DNA from: JBFWYO01 sp050186335
GTDB lineage: Bacteria; Pseudomonadota; Alphaproteobacteria; Bin65
Length of the DNA stretch: 41,348 bases
NCBI GenBank assembly: GCA_050186335.1
Contig: JBFWYO010000040.1
Location: forward strand, 1 to 41,348
Direction: 5' to 3'
In this document: positions 7,262 to 19,158 of the stretch, piece after piece
How positions within the stretch are numbered: the first letter of the stretch is position 1
Layout: each line of letters starts with the position of its first letter
Position numbers and translations under genes: made by a program
The notes under the pieces: model-generated
The model's input: only the letters and a program-made list of their open reading frames with translations
The model's database searches: none
What the model was told of the DNA's origin: nothing

Positions 7262-8905
7262 TCATACGCGATCGGTGATTGGCCGGCCCTTTCGCGCTGC
7301 GGCCAGGGCTTCTTGCGTGTCGATATCGGTGAATATGGCCGCATCGCCGGCCGGCACTTCGATCACGGAAGCTTCGTTGTCGGCGATCAAATGCCGCGCG
7401 CCGACGTCGCCTTCGATGGCGTGCAGCGCGCCGAAGAATCGATGCCCGATCAGAATCGGATTGCCGCGCTTGCCGCCGGTGACCGGGACGCAGATTTCGG
7501 CGCCTTTGTCCGGCGCGAATGCGGCGATCAATTTGTCGAGCAGGGCAGGCGACACATCGGGCATGTCACCGAGGCAGACCAGCGTGCCGTCGCAGGCCGG
7601 CGGCACGGCGGCGATGCCGGCTTTCAACGACAAACTCAATCCCTCGGCGTAGCTCGGATTGTGCACGAAAGTGACGTCGGTGCCGGCCAGCGCAGCGCGT
7701 ACATGCTCGGCCTGGTGACCGGTGACGACGACGACCGGGCGCGCCTTGGAAGCCAGAGCTGCCGCGACGACATGGCGGACCAAAGGCTTGCCGGCCAGTT
7801 CGACCAGCATCTTGTTGTCCTTGCCCATGCGGCGCGACAGGCCGGCGGCCAGAACGATTGCGGCGATGCGCGGTTGAGGCGTTTCGGCGACCGGGCGGGG
7901 CGCCGCCTCGGCGCGCGGCATCGGACGGCTGGGGATTTCCTTGAGCAGCCCGCCGACGCCCATGGCCATGAGATCCTTGCCGGTAACCGGAACGCCGGCG
8001 GCAAGCCGCTGCAGCACCCAGTCGAACCCGTGCAGCCGCGGCGAGCGCGCCGAGCCGGGCAGGCCGAGCACATGGACGCGGCCGATGCTGGCCAGCAGCA
8101 TGAGGTTGCCGGGATCGACCGGCATGCCGAAATGCTCGATGGCACCGCCCGCCGCCAGCACCGCGGCGGGGATCACATCGCGACGGTCCGCGATCGCCGA
8201 GGCGCCGAGCACGAAAATCAGATCGACCTTGGCCGCGAGCGCATCTTTGAGCGCGGCCGCGACTGAAGTCTCATTGTGGGCGCACAGATGGGTGTGATCG
8301 AGCGTCGAGCCCAGCACAGCAAGCCGGCCGCGCGTCACCGCGATAGCTTTGTCCGGCATGTCGGCGCGCAAGCCCGGCAACGAGGTTTGGATCAGCGCGC
8401 AGCGCAACGCACGCAACGGCGCCACGCGGACCAGTTGCGATTCCGCGGCGATGGCTTCGCAGCGCCGTATCACGGCGGCGGTGACGCCGAAGGTGATGAT
8501 CTTGACGGTGGCCGGAATCTGGCCTTTTTCGACCAGATCGAACGGCGGCAGGGTGGCGAAGGTCACGGCTTCGTCGACGCCGTTGAGCCGATCGATGCGT
8601 TCACGGTCGACGACCAGGAGCCCGCGCACCTCGGCATATAGATTGCAGCGTCCGGTCGCCGCCGCGCCGACCGCCAGGCCCGGGCCGAGCAAGGCGCGCG
8701 CGAGTCGTGCGGCCGCCGCATCCTCGCCGAGTTCGTCCGGATCGAGTTGCGCGACGGTTATTTCCCGATGCCCGGCCGCCTCCAGCTTTCGGCAGTCTTC
8801 GGCGCTCAATACACGGCCCTTCTTGAGGCGTTCCGCGCCCGCACCGAGCGAGTGGGCGAGCACCGCGCCGACAGCTTCGGCAATCGGAACGCGGCCGAAT
8901 TTCAT
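7262..8905 (-). CDS. MoeA-like molybdopterin-binding / MocA-type NTP transferase fusion
   Basis: A 547-aa fusion. Residues about 1-330 resemble a molybdopterin-binding (MoeA/MogA-fold) domain, including PATVKIITFGVTAAVI, ALIQTSLPGLR and a VDLIFVLGASAIADRRDVIP segment. Residues about 345-540 are a MobA/MocA-like nucleotidyltransferase with LAAGLSRRMGKDNKM (352-366) for NTP binding, GDMPD (446-450) for metal and RGNPILIG (480-487) near the active site. It probably makes molybdopterin cytosine dinucleotide, the cofactor form used by CoxL-type hydroxylases, and may bind the molybdopterin intermediate in the same chain. Its ATG overlaps the XdhC_C stop (ATGA). This places it in the cox operon as a dedicated cofactor enzyme. 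Confidence 0.88.
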   Translation of the reverse strand: MKFGRVPIAEAVGAVLAHSLGAGAERLKKGRVLSAEDCRKLEAAGHREITVAQLDPDELGEDAAAARLARALLGPGLAVGAAATGRCNLYAEVRGLLVVDRERIDRLNGVDEAVTFATLPPFDLVEKGQIPATVKIITFGVTAAVIRRCEAIAAESQLVRVAPLRALRCALIQTSLPGLRADMPDKAIAVTRGRLAVLGSTLDHTHLCAHNETSVAAALKDALAAKVDLIFVLGASAIADRRDVIPAAVLAAGGAIEHFGMPVDPGNLMLLASIGRVHVLGLPGSARSPRLHGFDWVLQRLAAGVPVTGKDLMAMGVGGLLKEIPSRPMPRAEAAPRPVAETPQPRIAAIVLAAGLSRRMGKDNKMLVELAGKPLVRHVVAAALASKARPVVVVTGHQAEHVRAALAGTDVTFVHNPSYAEGLSLSLKAGIAAVPPACDGTLVCLGDMPDVSPALLDKLIAAFAPDKGAEICVPVTGGKRGNPILIGHRFFGALHAIEGDVGARHLIADNEASVIEVPAGDAAIFTDIDTQEALAAARKGRPITDRV

Positions 8906-9636
8906 GCGTCGCCTTTGTCCGTGCTCTTTTCGGCGCCCTTATCGCCGCCGCCGCGCAGCGTTTGGGTAATCTGCGCCATGATCGAGACCGCGATCTCGGC
9001 CGGCGATTTGGCGCCGATGGCAAGACCCACGGGTCCGGCGATGCGCGCCACGTCGGCGTCGCTGAAGCCGGCCTGCTTTAATCTATATAGCCGCGCGTTG
9101 TGGGTCTTCTTGCTGCCGAGCGAGCCGACATAGAAGCAATTGCTCTTCAGTGCGCGATCCAGCGCCGGGTCGTCGATCTTGGGATCGTGGGTCAGGGTGA
9201 CGATCGCGGTGCGCGCGTCGATGCCCAGCCTGTCCAGCGCTTCGTCGGGCCAATCGTGCGTCACGGCGACGCCGGGAAAGCGTTCAGCGGTGGCGAACGA
9301 CCGGCGCGGATCGATGATCGTCACGTCGTAGCCGGTCATCGCGGCCATCGGTGCCAGCGCCTGCGAAATATGCACGGCGCCGATCACAAACATGCGCAGC
9401 GGCGGGTTGAACACCTGCAGGAAGATCGGCCCCGCGGCGGTTTGCACGATCTGGCTCTTGTCGGCGCGCAGCGCGGACGGGATCGTGGCGCGGGCTTCTT
9501 CGGGCAATGCCAGCGTGCCGGTGACGCTATCGCCGATCACCAGCGCGGCGGCGCCGGTTTTCAAATCGGTCGCCAACACGGCGGGTTGCTTTTTTGCTTT
9601 GGCGGCGAGCAGGGCGTCGAGGTGGGCGGATTTCAT
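8902..9636 (-). CDS. XdhC family protein, Rossmann (C-terminal) half
   Basis: A 244-aa protein corresponding to the XdhC C-terminal Rossmann-like domain, which helps insert or sulfurate the molybdenum cofactor of xanthine dehydrogenase/CO dehydrogenase-family enzymes. The nucleotide-binding strand is FVIGAVHISQ (83-92) followed by DVTIIDPR with Asp109. Downstream are the TLTHDPKIDDPAL and FYVGSLGSKKTH motifs, the latter strongly family-diagnostic. Residues 1-80 are a shorter N-terminal region, not the CoxI N-domain; that domain is encoded separately 76 nt upstream. The gap between the two halves carries a short palindromic repeat copy. Its stop overlaps the next gene by 4 nt. Confidence 0.9.
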   Translation of the reverse strand: MKSAHLDALLAAKAKKQPAVLATDLKTGAAALVIGDSVTGTLALPEEARATIPSALRADKSQIVQTAAGPIFLQVFNPPLRMFVIGAVHISQALAPMAAMTGYDVTIIDPRRSFATAERFPGVAVTHDWPDEALDRLGIDARTAIVTLTHDPKIDDPALDRALKSNCFYVGSLGSKKTHNARLYRLKQAGFSDADVARIAGPVGLAIGAKSPAEIAVSIMAQITQTLRGGGDKGAEKSTDKGDA

Positions 9637-9664
9637 GCGGCGGTCCGTTTCAATTTATGTCCAG

Positions 9665-9704
9665 TGTCGGCCCGGCCCAAGCGCGGCGATGAGCCGGGGT
9701 GACA
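9665..9704. repeat. Palindromic intergenic repeat, short copy
   Basis: A 40-nt imperfect palindrome (opening TGTCGGCCCGG, closing CCGGGGTGACA). It matches the left half-hairpin of the larger repeats at 12321-12435 and 28465-28575, including the AAGCGC-GCG core. It sits between the two separate XdhC-domain genes. The other copies keep the 11-nt outer arm exactly; this one has diverged in its left arm. Confidence 0.7.
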
Positions 9705-9712
9705 AGCGCGCG

Positions 9713-10054
9713 CTAATCCAGCTTCTCCACATACACCTGCACTTTGCCGCCGCAGGCGAGGCCGACTTCCCAGGCTTGTTCATTGGTGACGCCGAAGTCG
9801 AGCAGGCGCGGTTTGCCGTCGGCGATCGCCTGTTTGGCTTCGAGCACCACGGCGCCCTCGATACAGCCACCCGAGACCGAGCCGATGAAGTTGCCCTTGT
9901 CGTCGACCACCAATTGGCTGCCGACCGGGCGCGGGGAGGAGCCCCAGGTCGTCACCACCGTCGCGACCGCGACACCCTTGCCGCCTTGTTTCCAATCCCG
10001 CGCGACCGCGAGCACGTCCTCGACCTGGCCGGTCAATGCATTTGCTTCTGCCAT
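9713..10054 (-). CDS. XdhC/CoxI N-terminal domain protein
   Basis: A 113-aa stand-alone XdhC_CoxI domain protein. Characteristic segments are TTWGSSPRPVGSQLVV (35-50) and GSVSGGCIEGAVV (58-70), with the Cys64 typical of the family. XdhC/CoxF-type proteins act in molybdenum cofactor handling for CO dehydrogenase and xanthine dehydrogenase relatives. Here the domain usually fused to the Rossmann half stands alone and the partner follows as a separate gene. It overlaps the end of coxE by 22 nt, so it is tightly coupled to the cox operon. Confidence 0.9.
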   Translation of the reverse strand: MAEANALTGQVEDVLAVARDWKQGGKGVAVATVVTTWGSSPRPVGSQLVVDDKGNFIGSVSGGCIEGAVVLEAKQAIADGKPRLLDFGVTNEQAWEVGLACGGKVQVYVEKLD

Positions 10055-11292
10055 GTGCGCATCGCCTCCCGATTGTGGTGCCGTCGCGATAGTGCGGCGG
10101 CGAGATCTTCCAGGCTGGCCAGATTGTGTACGGTGCGGAAATCGTCCACGAACGGCAGCATCGCCCGGATACCGGTCGATTTTGGTTCAAATCCCTCGAA
10201 GCGCAAGAGGGGGTTGAGCCAGATCAGCCGGCGACAGGATTTGTGCAGTCTTTCCATTTCGCGCGGCAGCATGTCGGCGCCGTCGCCTTCCATGCCGCGA
10301 TCCAGCCCGTCGGTGATCAGCAGCACGACGGCCCCCTGACCGAGCACGCGGCGCGACCAATGCACGTTGAAGTCGTGCAGGCTCGCGCCGATGCGCGTGC
10401 CGCCCGACCAGTCCTCGACCAGTTCGCCGGCCTTCTTGAGGGCGTAATCGACATCCCGGTGGCGCAGCTGGCGCGTGATGTTGGTCAGCCGCGTGCCGAA
10501 CAGAAAGACATGCACGCGGTCGCGGTCGTTGCACACGGCATGCAGGAAATGCAGCAGCATGCGCGAATAGCGGTTCATCGAGCCGGAAATGTCGCACAAA
10601 ATGACCAACGGCGGCCGCCGCCGCCGGCGCACGCGCTTCGCCAAGGTGAACGCGGCGCCGGCCGCACGCAGGCTCTTGCGCATGGTCGCGCGCATATCGA
10701 TCGCGTGCGCGATCGGGCTCGGACGGAAGCGGCGGATCGGTACGTCCGTGACCGGCAGCGTCATGCGCGCGATCGCCTGCCGGGCACGGCGCACTTCGTC
10801 CTCGCTCATCATTTCGAAATCCATCTGGCGCAGGACTTCGCGGTCCGACCAGGTAAGCGCGGCGTCGATCTCGATCTCTTCGGTTTCCGGCTCTTCCGGT
10901 TCACCCTGACCGGGCACCTTGAGCGCCTCGGCGATACGGCGCGAAATCTCCTGCGCGTTGTCCTGGTCGGGCAGGTGCAGCGTCGGCAGCACCAACGACA
11001 TCATGCGTTCGAGGATTTGCGGGTTCTTCCAGAAAATGTGAAACGCCTGGTCGAATAGATCGCGCTGATCCCGGCGATTGACGAAGACCGCGTGCAGCGC
11101 CCAGTAGAAATCCTCGCGGTTGCCGAGACCGACGGTGGAGACCGCCTGCAACGCGGTCAGCACGCGGCCCGGGCCGATCGGCAGGCCGGCCCGGCGCAAC
11201 ACGCGCGCGAAATGCATGATGTTGGCGGCGAACGAACCGCCGCCGTTGGGTGTGCTTCCGTTGCCGTTTGCGGGGGCGGGCGCCGTCATCAT
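10033..11292 (-). CDS. coxE: VWA domain protein CoxE
   Basis: A 419-aa von Willebrand A-domain protein of the CoxE family, which works with the AAA+ ATPase CoxD in maturing the CoxL active site. After an N-terminal extension of about 20 Gly/Asn-rich residues comes a helical region (about 25-200) and then the VWA domain with the complete MIDAS signature DISGS (Asp234, Ser236, Ser238), preceded by an Arg-rich stretch (RRRRRPPLV). An acidic loop (EPEEPETEEIEID) lies at about 131-143. The start is the first of two adjacent ATGs, 4 nt after the coxD stop. The downstream end overlaps the XdhC N-domain gene. Confidence 0.92.
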   Translation of the reverse strand: MMTAPAPANGNGSTPNGGGSFAANIMHFARVLRRAGLPIGPGRVLTALQAVSTVGLGNREDFYWALHAVFVNRRDQRDLFDQAFHIFWKNPQILERMMSLVLPTLHLPDQDNAQEISRRIAEALKVPGQGEPEEPETEEIEIDAALTWSDREVLRQMDFEMMSEDEVRRARQAIARMTLPVTDVPIRRFRPSPIAHAIDMRATMRKSLRAAGAAFTLAKRVRRRRRPPLVILCDISGSMNRYSRMLLHFLHAVCNDRDRVHVFLFGTRLTNITRQLRHRDVDYALKKAGELVEDWSGGTRIGASLHDFNVHWSRRVLGQGAVVLLITDGLDRGMEGDGADMLPREMERLHKSCRRLIWLNPLLRFEGFEPKSTGIRAMLPFVDDFRTVHNLASLEDLAAALSRRHHNREAMRTWQKQMH

Positions 11293-11296
11293 GGCA

Positions 11297-12217
<921 letters not shown>

Positions 12218-12320
12218 GGCGGAACTCGATCGTTGGGGCTAAAGCGCAGCGGGGATGCCATGCGGCATTTCCGTGCCGGCATCCCCGCGACTAACCAGCA
12301 TATATGCCTGGTGCCAAATT

Positions 12321-12435
12321 TGTCACCCCGGCCGAAGCGCAGCGGAGAGCCGGGGTCCAGAGTCGTGCCACGTTTACCGCCGTCTGGGCCCCGGATCGGC
12401 GCGCCGCAAAGGGGCGGCGCTTGTCCGGGGTGACA
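12321..12435. repeat. Palindromic intergenic repeat, full copy 1
   Basis: A 115-nt structured repeat with perfect outer arms TGTCACCCCGG (12321-12331) and CCGGGGTGACA (12425-12435) and a nested inner pair CCGGGGTCCAG (12350-12360) and CTGGGCCCCGG (12384-12394). Each half can alternatively fold on itself. It is closely similar to 28465-28575. The element ends 1 nt before the coxM stop codon and fills much of the coxM-coxD gap. It may act as an RNA stem that stabilises coxSLM mRNA or weakens readthrough into coxD. Confidence 0.85.
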
Positions 12436-12436
12436 T

Positions 12437-13231
12437 CTATCCGGCCGCAGCGACAGCGCGCTTGGCCATGACGGCGATCAGGTGGGCGCGGTACTCGGCC
12501 GAGGCGTGGATGTCGGCGTTCAGTCCGTCGGCGCCGATCTTGATCTTGGCCACCGCGTCGGGCGACCAGTTGGCGGCCAATGCCTTTTCCATCTCCGGCA
12601 CGCGAAACACGCCGGGTCCGGCGCCGGTCACCGCCACGCGCACGCCCGCCTTCGATTTGGACACGAACACGCCGACGATGGCATAGCGCGAGGCCGGGTT
12701 GGGGAACTTGCAGTAACCGGCTTTCTCGGGCACCGGGAACGAAACTTCGGTGACGATCTCGCCGGGTTGCAGGGCGGTTTCGAACATTCCCTTGAAGAAC
12801 TCGTCGCCGGGAATCTTCCGATCAGTCGTCTTCACGGTGGCGCCCAGCCCGACCACGGCGGCCGGATAATCCGCCGACGGATCGTTGTTCGAGATCGATC
12901 CGCCGATCGTACCGCGATTGCGCACGGCCGGATCGCCGATGCCTTCGGCCAGATGCGCCAGCGCCGGGATCGCCATGGCGACGTCCTTGGAACCGGCCAC
13001 CGCCGCGTGCGGTGTCATCGCCTTGATCGTGACGACACCGCCCGAAACGCTGATGCCCTTGAGATCGTCGACGCCCGCGAGATCGAGCAGTTGCGACGGA
13101 TTGGCCAAGCGCATCTTCAACGTCGGAATCAGCGTCATGCCGCCTGCCAGAATCTTCGCTTCTTCGTCCTTCTTCAGCGCCGCGGTCGCGTCGGCAACCT
13201 TTTTCACGCGCTTGTACTCGAATTCATACAT
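12437..13231 (-). CDS. coxM: Molybdenum hydroxylase FAD-binding medium subunit CoxM
   Basis: A 264-aa FAD-binding subunit that passes electrons from the iron-sulfur subunit to the acceptor. The two FAD motifs of the family are present: AGGMTLIP (29-36) and TIGGS (108-112) followed by NDPSADYPAA. The rest matches the FAD_binding_5/CO_deh_flav_C layout. The start is supported by AGAGGACAG upstream of ATG 13231. It lies 24 nt after coxL in the transcription direction, giving the S-L-M order that is typical of form II clusters (form I is M-S-L). Confidence 0.94.
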   Translation of the reverse strand: MYEFEYKRVKKVADATAALKKDEEAKILAGGMTLIPTLKMRLANPSQLLDLAGVDDLKGISVSGGVVTIKAMTPHAAVAGSKDVAMAIPALAHLAEGIGDPAVRNRGTIGGSISNNDPSADYPAAVVGLGATVKTTDRKIPGDEFFKGMFETALQPGEIVTEVSFPVPEKAGYCKFPNPASRYAIVGVFVSKSKAGVRVAVTGAGPGVFRVPEMEKALAANWSPDAVAKIKIGADGLNADIHASAEYRAHLIAVMAKRAVAAAG

Positions 13232-13255
13232 GGTTCTGTCCTCTGTTCCTGAAGC

Positions 13256-15631
<2,376 letters not shown>

Positions 15632-15660
15632 GGAACGCCCTCCCTAGAAATGCAGTTTTG

Positions 15661-16131
<471 letters not shown>

Positions 16132-16392
16132 TCTCTCCCTCCCCATATTCGTTAGGCGTCGAATCCTGTCGCGCATCCGTTAGAGGCGCGGCGGCGTCCG
16201 ACCGAGTCTTGATCCTTCGAGTTTCCGGCGCGCGCGCGGCGACGTCAAGGCAGGAAAAAGCTCGCTTGCGCGGCCGATTACGCCCTGGCGTTAAACCAAT
16301 AGCAAGTATTGTCGATTATTGACGAAATGTGAGAGAAGCGGGGATGACTACCGCCGGACGGCGAAATACCAAGAAACAGGGGAAGAAATAGA
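16132..16392. other. Divergent intergenic region between coxS and the beta-barrel gene
   Basis: 261 nt that must hold the promoters of the cox operon (leftward) and of the beta-barrel gene (rightward). I could not find a convincing sigma70 pair in either direction. The stretch 16290-16345 is AT-richer than its surroundings and is the likeliest promoter zone. No strong palindrome for a regulator was seen. Confidence 0.4.
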
Positions 16393-18411
16393 ATGAATAC
16401 TCGTCATGTCGGTCGAATTGCGCGCGCAGCCCTCAAGCCCGCGATGCTGTGCTCGACGATACTCGGCTCGTTCGCGTTCGTCGGCGGAAGCGGTTTCGTC
16501 GCGAAGGCAGCCGATGATCCCGCGCATTGGCTCGATGGCGGCTCGATCTACGGCCGCTTCGAGATGCTTTACCTGCAGCGCCAGGTCACGTCCGGAATCC
16601 CGTTGGGGTTCGTCGATGCGCCGGGCGACGGGTATATCGCCTTGCGCAGCAACGATCTTCGGTTCGACCACGAGCCGGGCGGCCGCTTCGCGATCGGTTG
16701 GCGCCCGGATTATTACAATGCGATCGAGTTGTCGTTTCTGCTGCTGAACAGTCATAAATCCTCGCGTGCCGTCACGGATGCCAACGAGAACCTGCAGCCG
16801 ATCTTCAGCAACGACGGGAGTTTCCTCAATATCGGCAGTTTCGAGGACGCGGAGCGTTACACGATCACCTATCGCACCAGTTTGAACAGTGTCGAAATCA
16901 GCTATCGGCGCCGCACCGACTGGTGGGGCGGCTTTCGCGCGAACTTCACGGGCGGTCCGCGCTTTGTCCAACTGAACGAGAAGTTTCGGCTGATCTCGGA
17001 CGATTCCCTGCCGCCCAGCCCCTCTAACACCGGCGACTATTCGATCCGGGCCGACAACCGGCTGTTCGGCGCTCAATTGGGTGTCGAAGTGAACTATCGC
17101 TTCGACCGGGCGCGCACGATCGGGTTCGATCTCGTCGGCCGCGTCGGCGTATACGCGAACCAGGCCAAGCAGGATACGATCGTTCTCGACGAGAGCGCCC
17201 AGGTGTTTGCCGCCTCGGTGGATCGGGTGCGGTTGGCGACCACGATGGATGCCGGGCTCTATTTCGTCTGGGAACCGGTCCCGAACCTCACGCTTCGCGC
17301 CGGCTATGAATTGCTGTTCATCAACGGCGTTGCGCTGGCGCCGCAACAGATGGCGACGACCAATTCCGCAGGCGCGTTCTCGCAACTGAACATGAGCGGG
17401 AACGTGCTGTACCACGGCGCGTCGGTGCGACTGACGTACAATTTCTGCTACAATTCATGCCCGACGCCGGAGAACAACGCGATTCGGTTCGCGCCGCCCC
17501 CGATGCCGGCGATGCGCCCCGCAATCTACGCCGGCGCGGAGTTTCTTTATCTTCGACGCGCTAGCACGGACGGCGTCGCATTGGCTTTCCTGGACGACGG
17601 CGCGACGTCGCCGGTGGTCCTGCGCAGCAACGATCTGGGCTTGGGCAGCGAACCCGCGGTTCGCGTAACGGTCGGCTACCGTTTCGATGCCCGTAATTCG
17701 GTCGAAATAGGCTTCAGCTACCTCGGGCGGCACAAATCCTCGGCGTCGGCGACCGGCGCCGCTCTGGACAGCACGTTTCTCGAGGAAGAGTTCATCACCG
17801 ACGACAGCTTCGATAACGCCAGCCAGTTCAGCGCCGTCCACAGCTCCCGCGGCTGGAGCACGGAGCTCAATCTCCGGCGCGAGCTGGGCATGTGGGGCGG
17901 CTTCAAGCTGGCCGGTCTGATCGGCTTCCGCTACGTGGATTTCCGCGAAAAACTTGAGGTTTCCACGATCAATCCGTTCGACGGCCCGGGTCAATACAAC
18001 ATCCGGACGACCAATCGCATGTACGGCGGTCAGATCGGCGTTTCGATCGCCTACGAGTTCGATTTCATCAAAGGGTTCGGCATCGCGTTCGATGGCAAAG
18101 CGGCGATATTGGCCAACTCGGCCAGGCAATCGACCGACATCTTCAGCGCCGGCTCGCAGCAGATCGACACCGGTGCGAGCAAGACCGGCATGGGCACGTT
18201 GGCCGAAGCGACCATTCGAGCGACCTATTCGCCGATTCCGAATCTCGAAATCTCGGCGGGATATACGGTCATTCATATCGGCGGCGTCGCCTTGGCGCCG
18301 AACAATTATGCGTCGACCAATACGACCAATTCGTTCACGCAAATCCACAAATCCGGCAGCGCGCTGTATCACGGGCTGACGGTGGGAATGAAATACGCGT
18401 TCTCGCTCTAA
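16393..18411 (+). CDS. Outer-membrane beta-barrel protein made of two homologous halves
   Basis: A 672-aa exported protein with a signal peptide (cleavage near AKA-ADD, residue 40). Residues about 53-352 and 379-672 are copies of one unit. Matching landmarks are LRSNDL (85 and 410), HKSS (121 and 447), WGGF (178 and 501), the AGYE/AGYT...GVALAP segments (304 and 622) and SGNVLYHG/SGSALYHG (335 and 654). Alternating hydrophobic/polar strands ending in aromatic residues (final residues KYAFSL) suggest beta-barrels; the layout resembles the BBP7-type outer-membrane family described mainly from planctomycetes, but I am not certain. A Pro-rich linker (about 353-375, with Cys352 and Cys356) joins the halves. 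The start has an AGGGGAAG site upstream. Role unknown. Confidence 0.8.
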   Translation: MNTRHVGRIARAALKPAMLCSTILGSFAFVGGSGFVAKAADDPAHWLDGGSIYGRFEMLYLQRQVTSGIPLGFVDAPGDGYIALRSNDLRFDHEPGGRFAIGWRPDYYNAIELSFLLLNSHKSSRAVTDANENLQPIFSNDGSFLNIGSFEDAERYTITYRTSLNSVEISYRRRTDWWGGFRANFTGGPRFVQLNEKFRLISDDSLPPSPSNTGDYSIRADNRLFGAQLGVEVNYRFDRARTIGFDLVGRVGVYANQAKQDTIVLDESAQVFAASVDRVRLATTMDAGLYFVWEPVPNLTLRAGYELLFINGVALAPQQMATTNSAGAFSQLNMSGNVLYHGASVRLTYNFCYNSCPTPENNAIRFAPPPMPAMRPAIYAGAEFLYLRRASTDGVALAFLDDGATSPVVLRSNDLGLGSEPAVRVTVGYRFDARNSVEIGFSYLGRHKSSASATGAALDSTFLEEEFITDDSFDNASQFSAVHSSRGWSTELNLRRELGMWGGFKLAGLIGFRYVDFREKLEVSTINPFDGPGQYNIRTTNRMYGGQIGVSIAYEFDFIKGFGIAFDGKAAILANSARQSTDIFSAGSQQIDTGASKTGMGTLAEATIRATYSPIPNLEISAGYTVIHIGGVALAPNNYASTNTTNSFTQIHKSGSALYHGLTVGMKYAFSL

Positions 18412-18435
18412 TACGACGGGTCATGGCTGGCGCGG

Positions 18436-18591
18436 TCAGCGCGGCGCCAGCCACCAACCCCAAACCGCCAGGACGGCGGCGATAAACAGCGTGACCAGGG
18501 CAAGCCACGCCAAATCGGACAGGCCGGGACGCTCGGTCGTGTGATCGATGCCGGCCGGGTCGAGTTGTGCCAGCGGCGGAGTCTCGCTCAC
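18436..18591 (-). CDS. Small single-pass membrane protein coupled to coxG (51 aa)
   Basis: A 51-aa frame starting at GTG 18591 that overlaps the coxG stop as GTGA. The first 20 or so residues are polar (MSETPPLAQLDPAGIDHTTE), followed by one strong membrane helix (LAWLALVTLFIAAVLAVWGW) and a short WLAPR tail. The overlap implies re-initiation by ribosomes finishing coxG. Many CoxG homologues carry a C-terminal hydrophobic helix; here that helix seems to be supplied by a separate peptide in the -1 frame. Its reading frame, codon use and fit to a membrane anchor are the evidence; no homologue can be named. Confidence 0.62.
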   Translation of the reverse strand: MSETPPLAQLDPAGIDHTTERPGLSDLAWLALVTLFIAAVLAVWGWWLAPR

Positions 18592-19082
18592 GCGATCGGC
18601 TCCATGTCGCTGCCGTCGGACGGCTTCGCGACGGTCGAGCCGGGCGCCACCTTCTCGCAGAAATTGGTGAAAAACTGATCCGCCAGCTTGCGCGCGGTGC
18701 CGACGATGAGTCGCGAGCCGATCTGCGCCAGCTTGCCGCCGACTTTCGCATCCGCGTTGTATTTCAGGATCGTGCTGTTGGCGTTTTCCTCGTCGAGGGT
18801 GACCACAGCACCGCCCGAGGCGAAGCCGGCAACGCCGCCTTTGCCTTCGCCGACGATGCGGTAGCCGGCCGGCGGGTTGAGATCTTCCAGCGTCACTTCG
18901 CCGGTGAAGCGCGCGCTGACCGGCCCGACTTTAGACTTCACCGTCGCCGTGAACTTGGTGTCCGAAACCTTGTCCAACGCCTCGCAGCCGGGAATGCATT
19001 CCTTCAGCACCGCCGGATCGTTGAGCGCTTGCCACACTTTTTCGCGCGGGGCGGGGATTTTGAATTCGCCGGATATTTCCAT
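18588..19082 (-). CDS. coxG: CoxG, SRPBCC-fold carbon monoxide dehydrogenase subunit G
   Basis: A 164-aa START/SRPBCC-fold protein of the CoxG family. The opening EFKIPAPREKVWQALNDPAVLKECIPGCE is diagnostic, and the KVGGKLAQIGSRLI helix near residue 115 is the other family hallmark. CoxG homologues have been reported to recruit the hydroxylase to the membrane or exchange quinone with it. It is not in the main cox operon: the beta-barrel gene lies between them on the other strand, about 2.5 kb from coxS. It ends in an acidic DGSDMEP tail and its stop overlaps a small membrane protein gene. Confidence 0.92.
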   Translation of the reverse strand: MEISGEFKIPAPREKVWQALNDPAVLKECIPGCEALDKVSDTKFTATVKSKVGPVSARFTGEVTLEDLNPPAGYRIVGEGKGGVAGFASGGAVVTLDEENANSTILKYNADAKVGGKLAQIGSRLIVGTARKLADQFFTNFCEKVAPGSTVAKPSDGSDMEPIA

Positions 19083-19158
19083 CGGACAGGCCTCGTTTAT
19101 GAACGCGGCGGCAGACTAGCGACGGCGTGGGCGAAGCGCAATCGGCGCGGCCGCGAGG

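Noticed and set aside
8902..10054. Frameshifted single XdhC gene
   Set aside because: The two halves are separated by 76 nt with an intact stop in the first, a clear ATG in the second and a repeat in between; both look intact, so two genes are more likely than a broken one.
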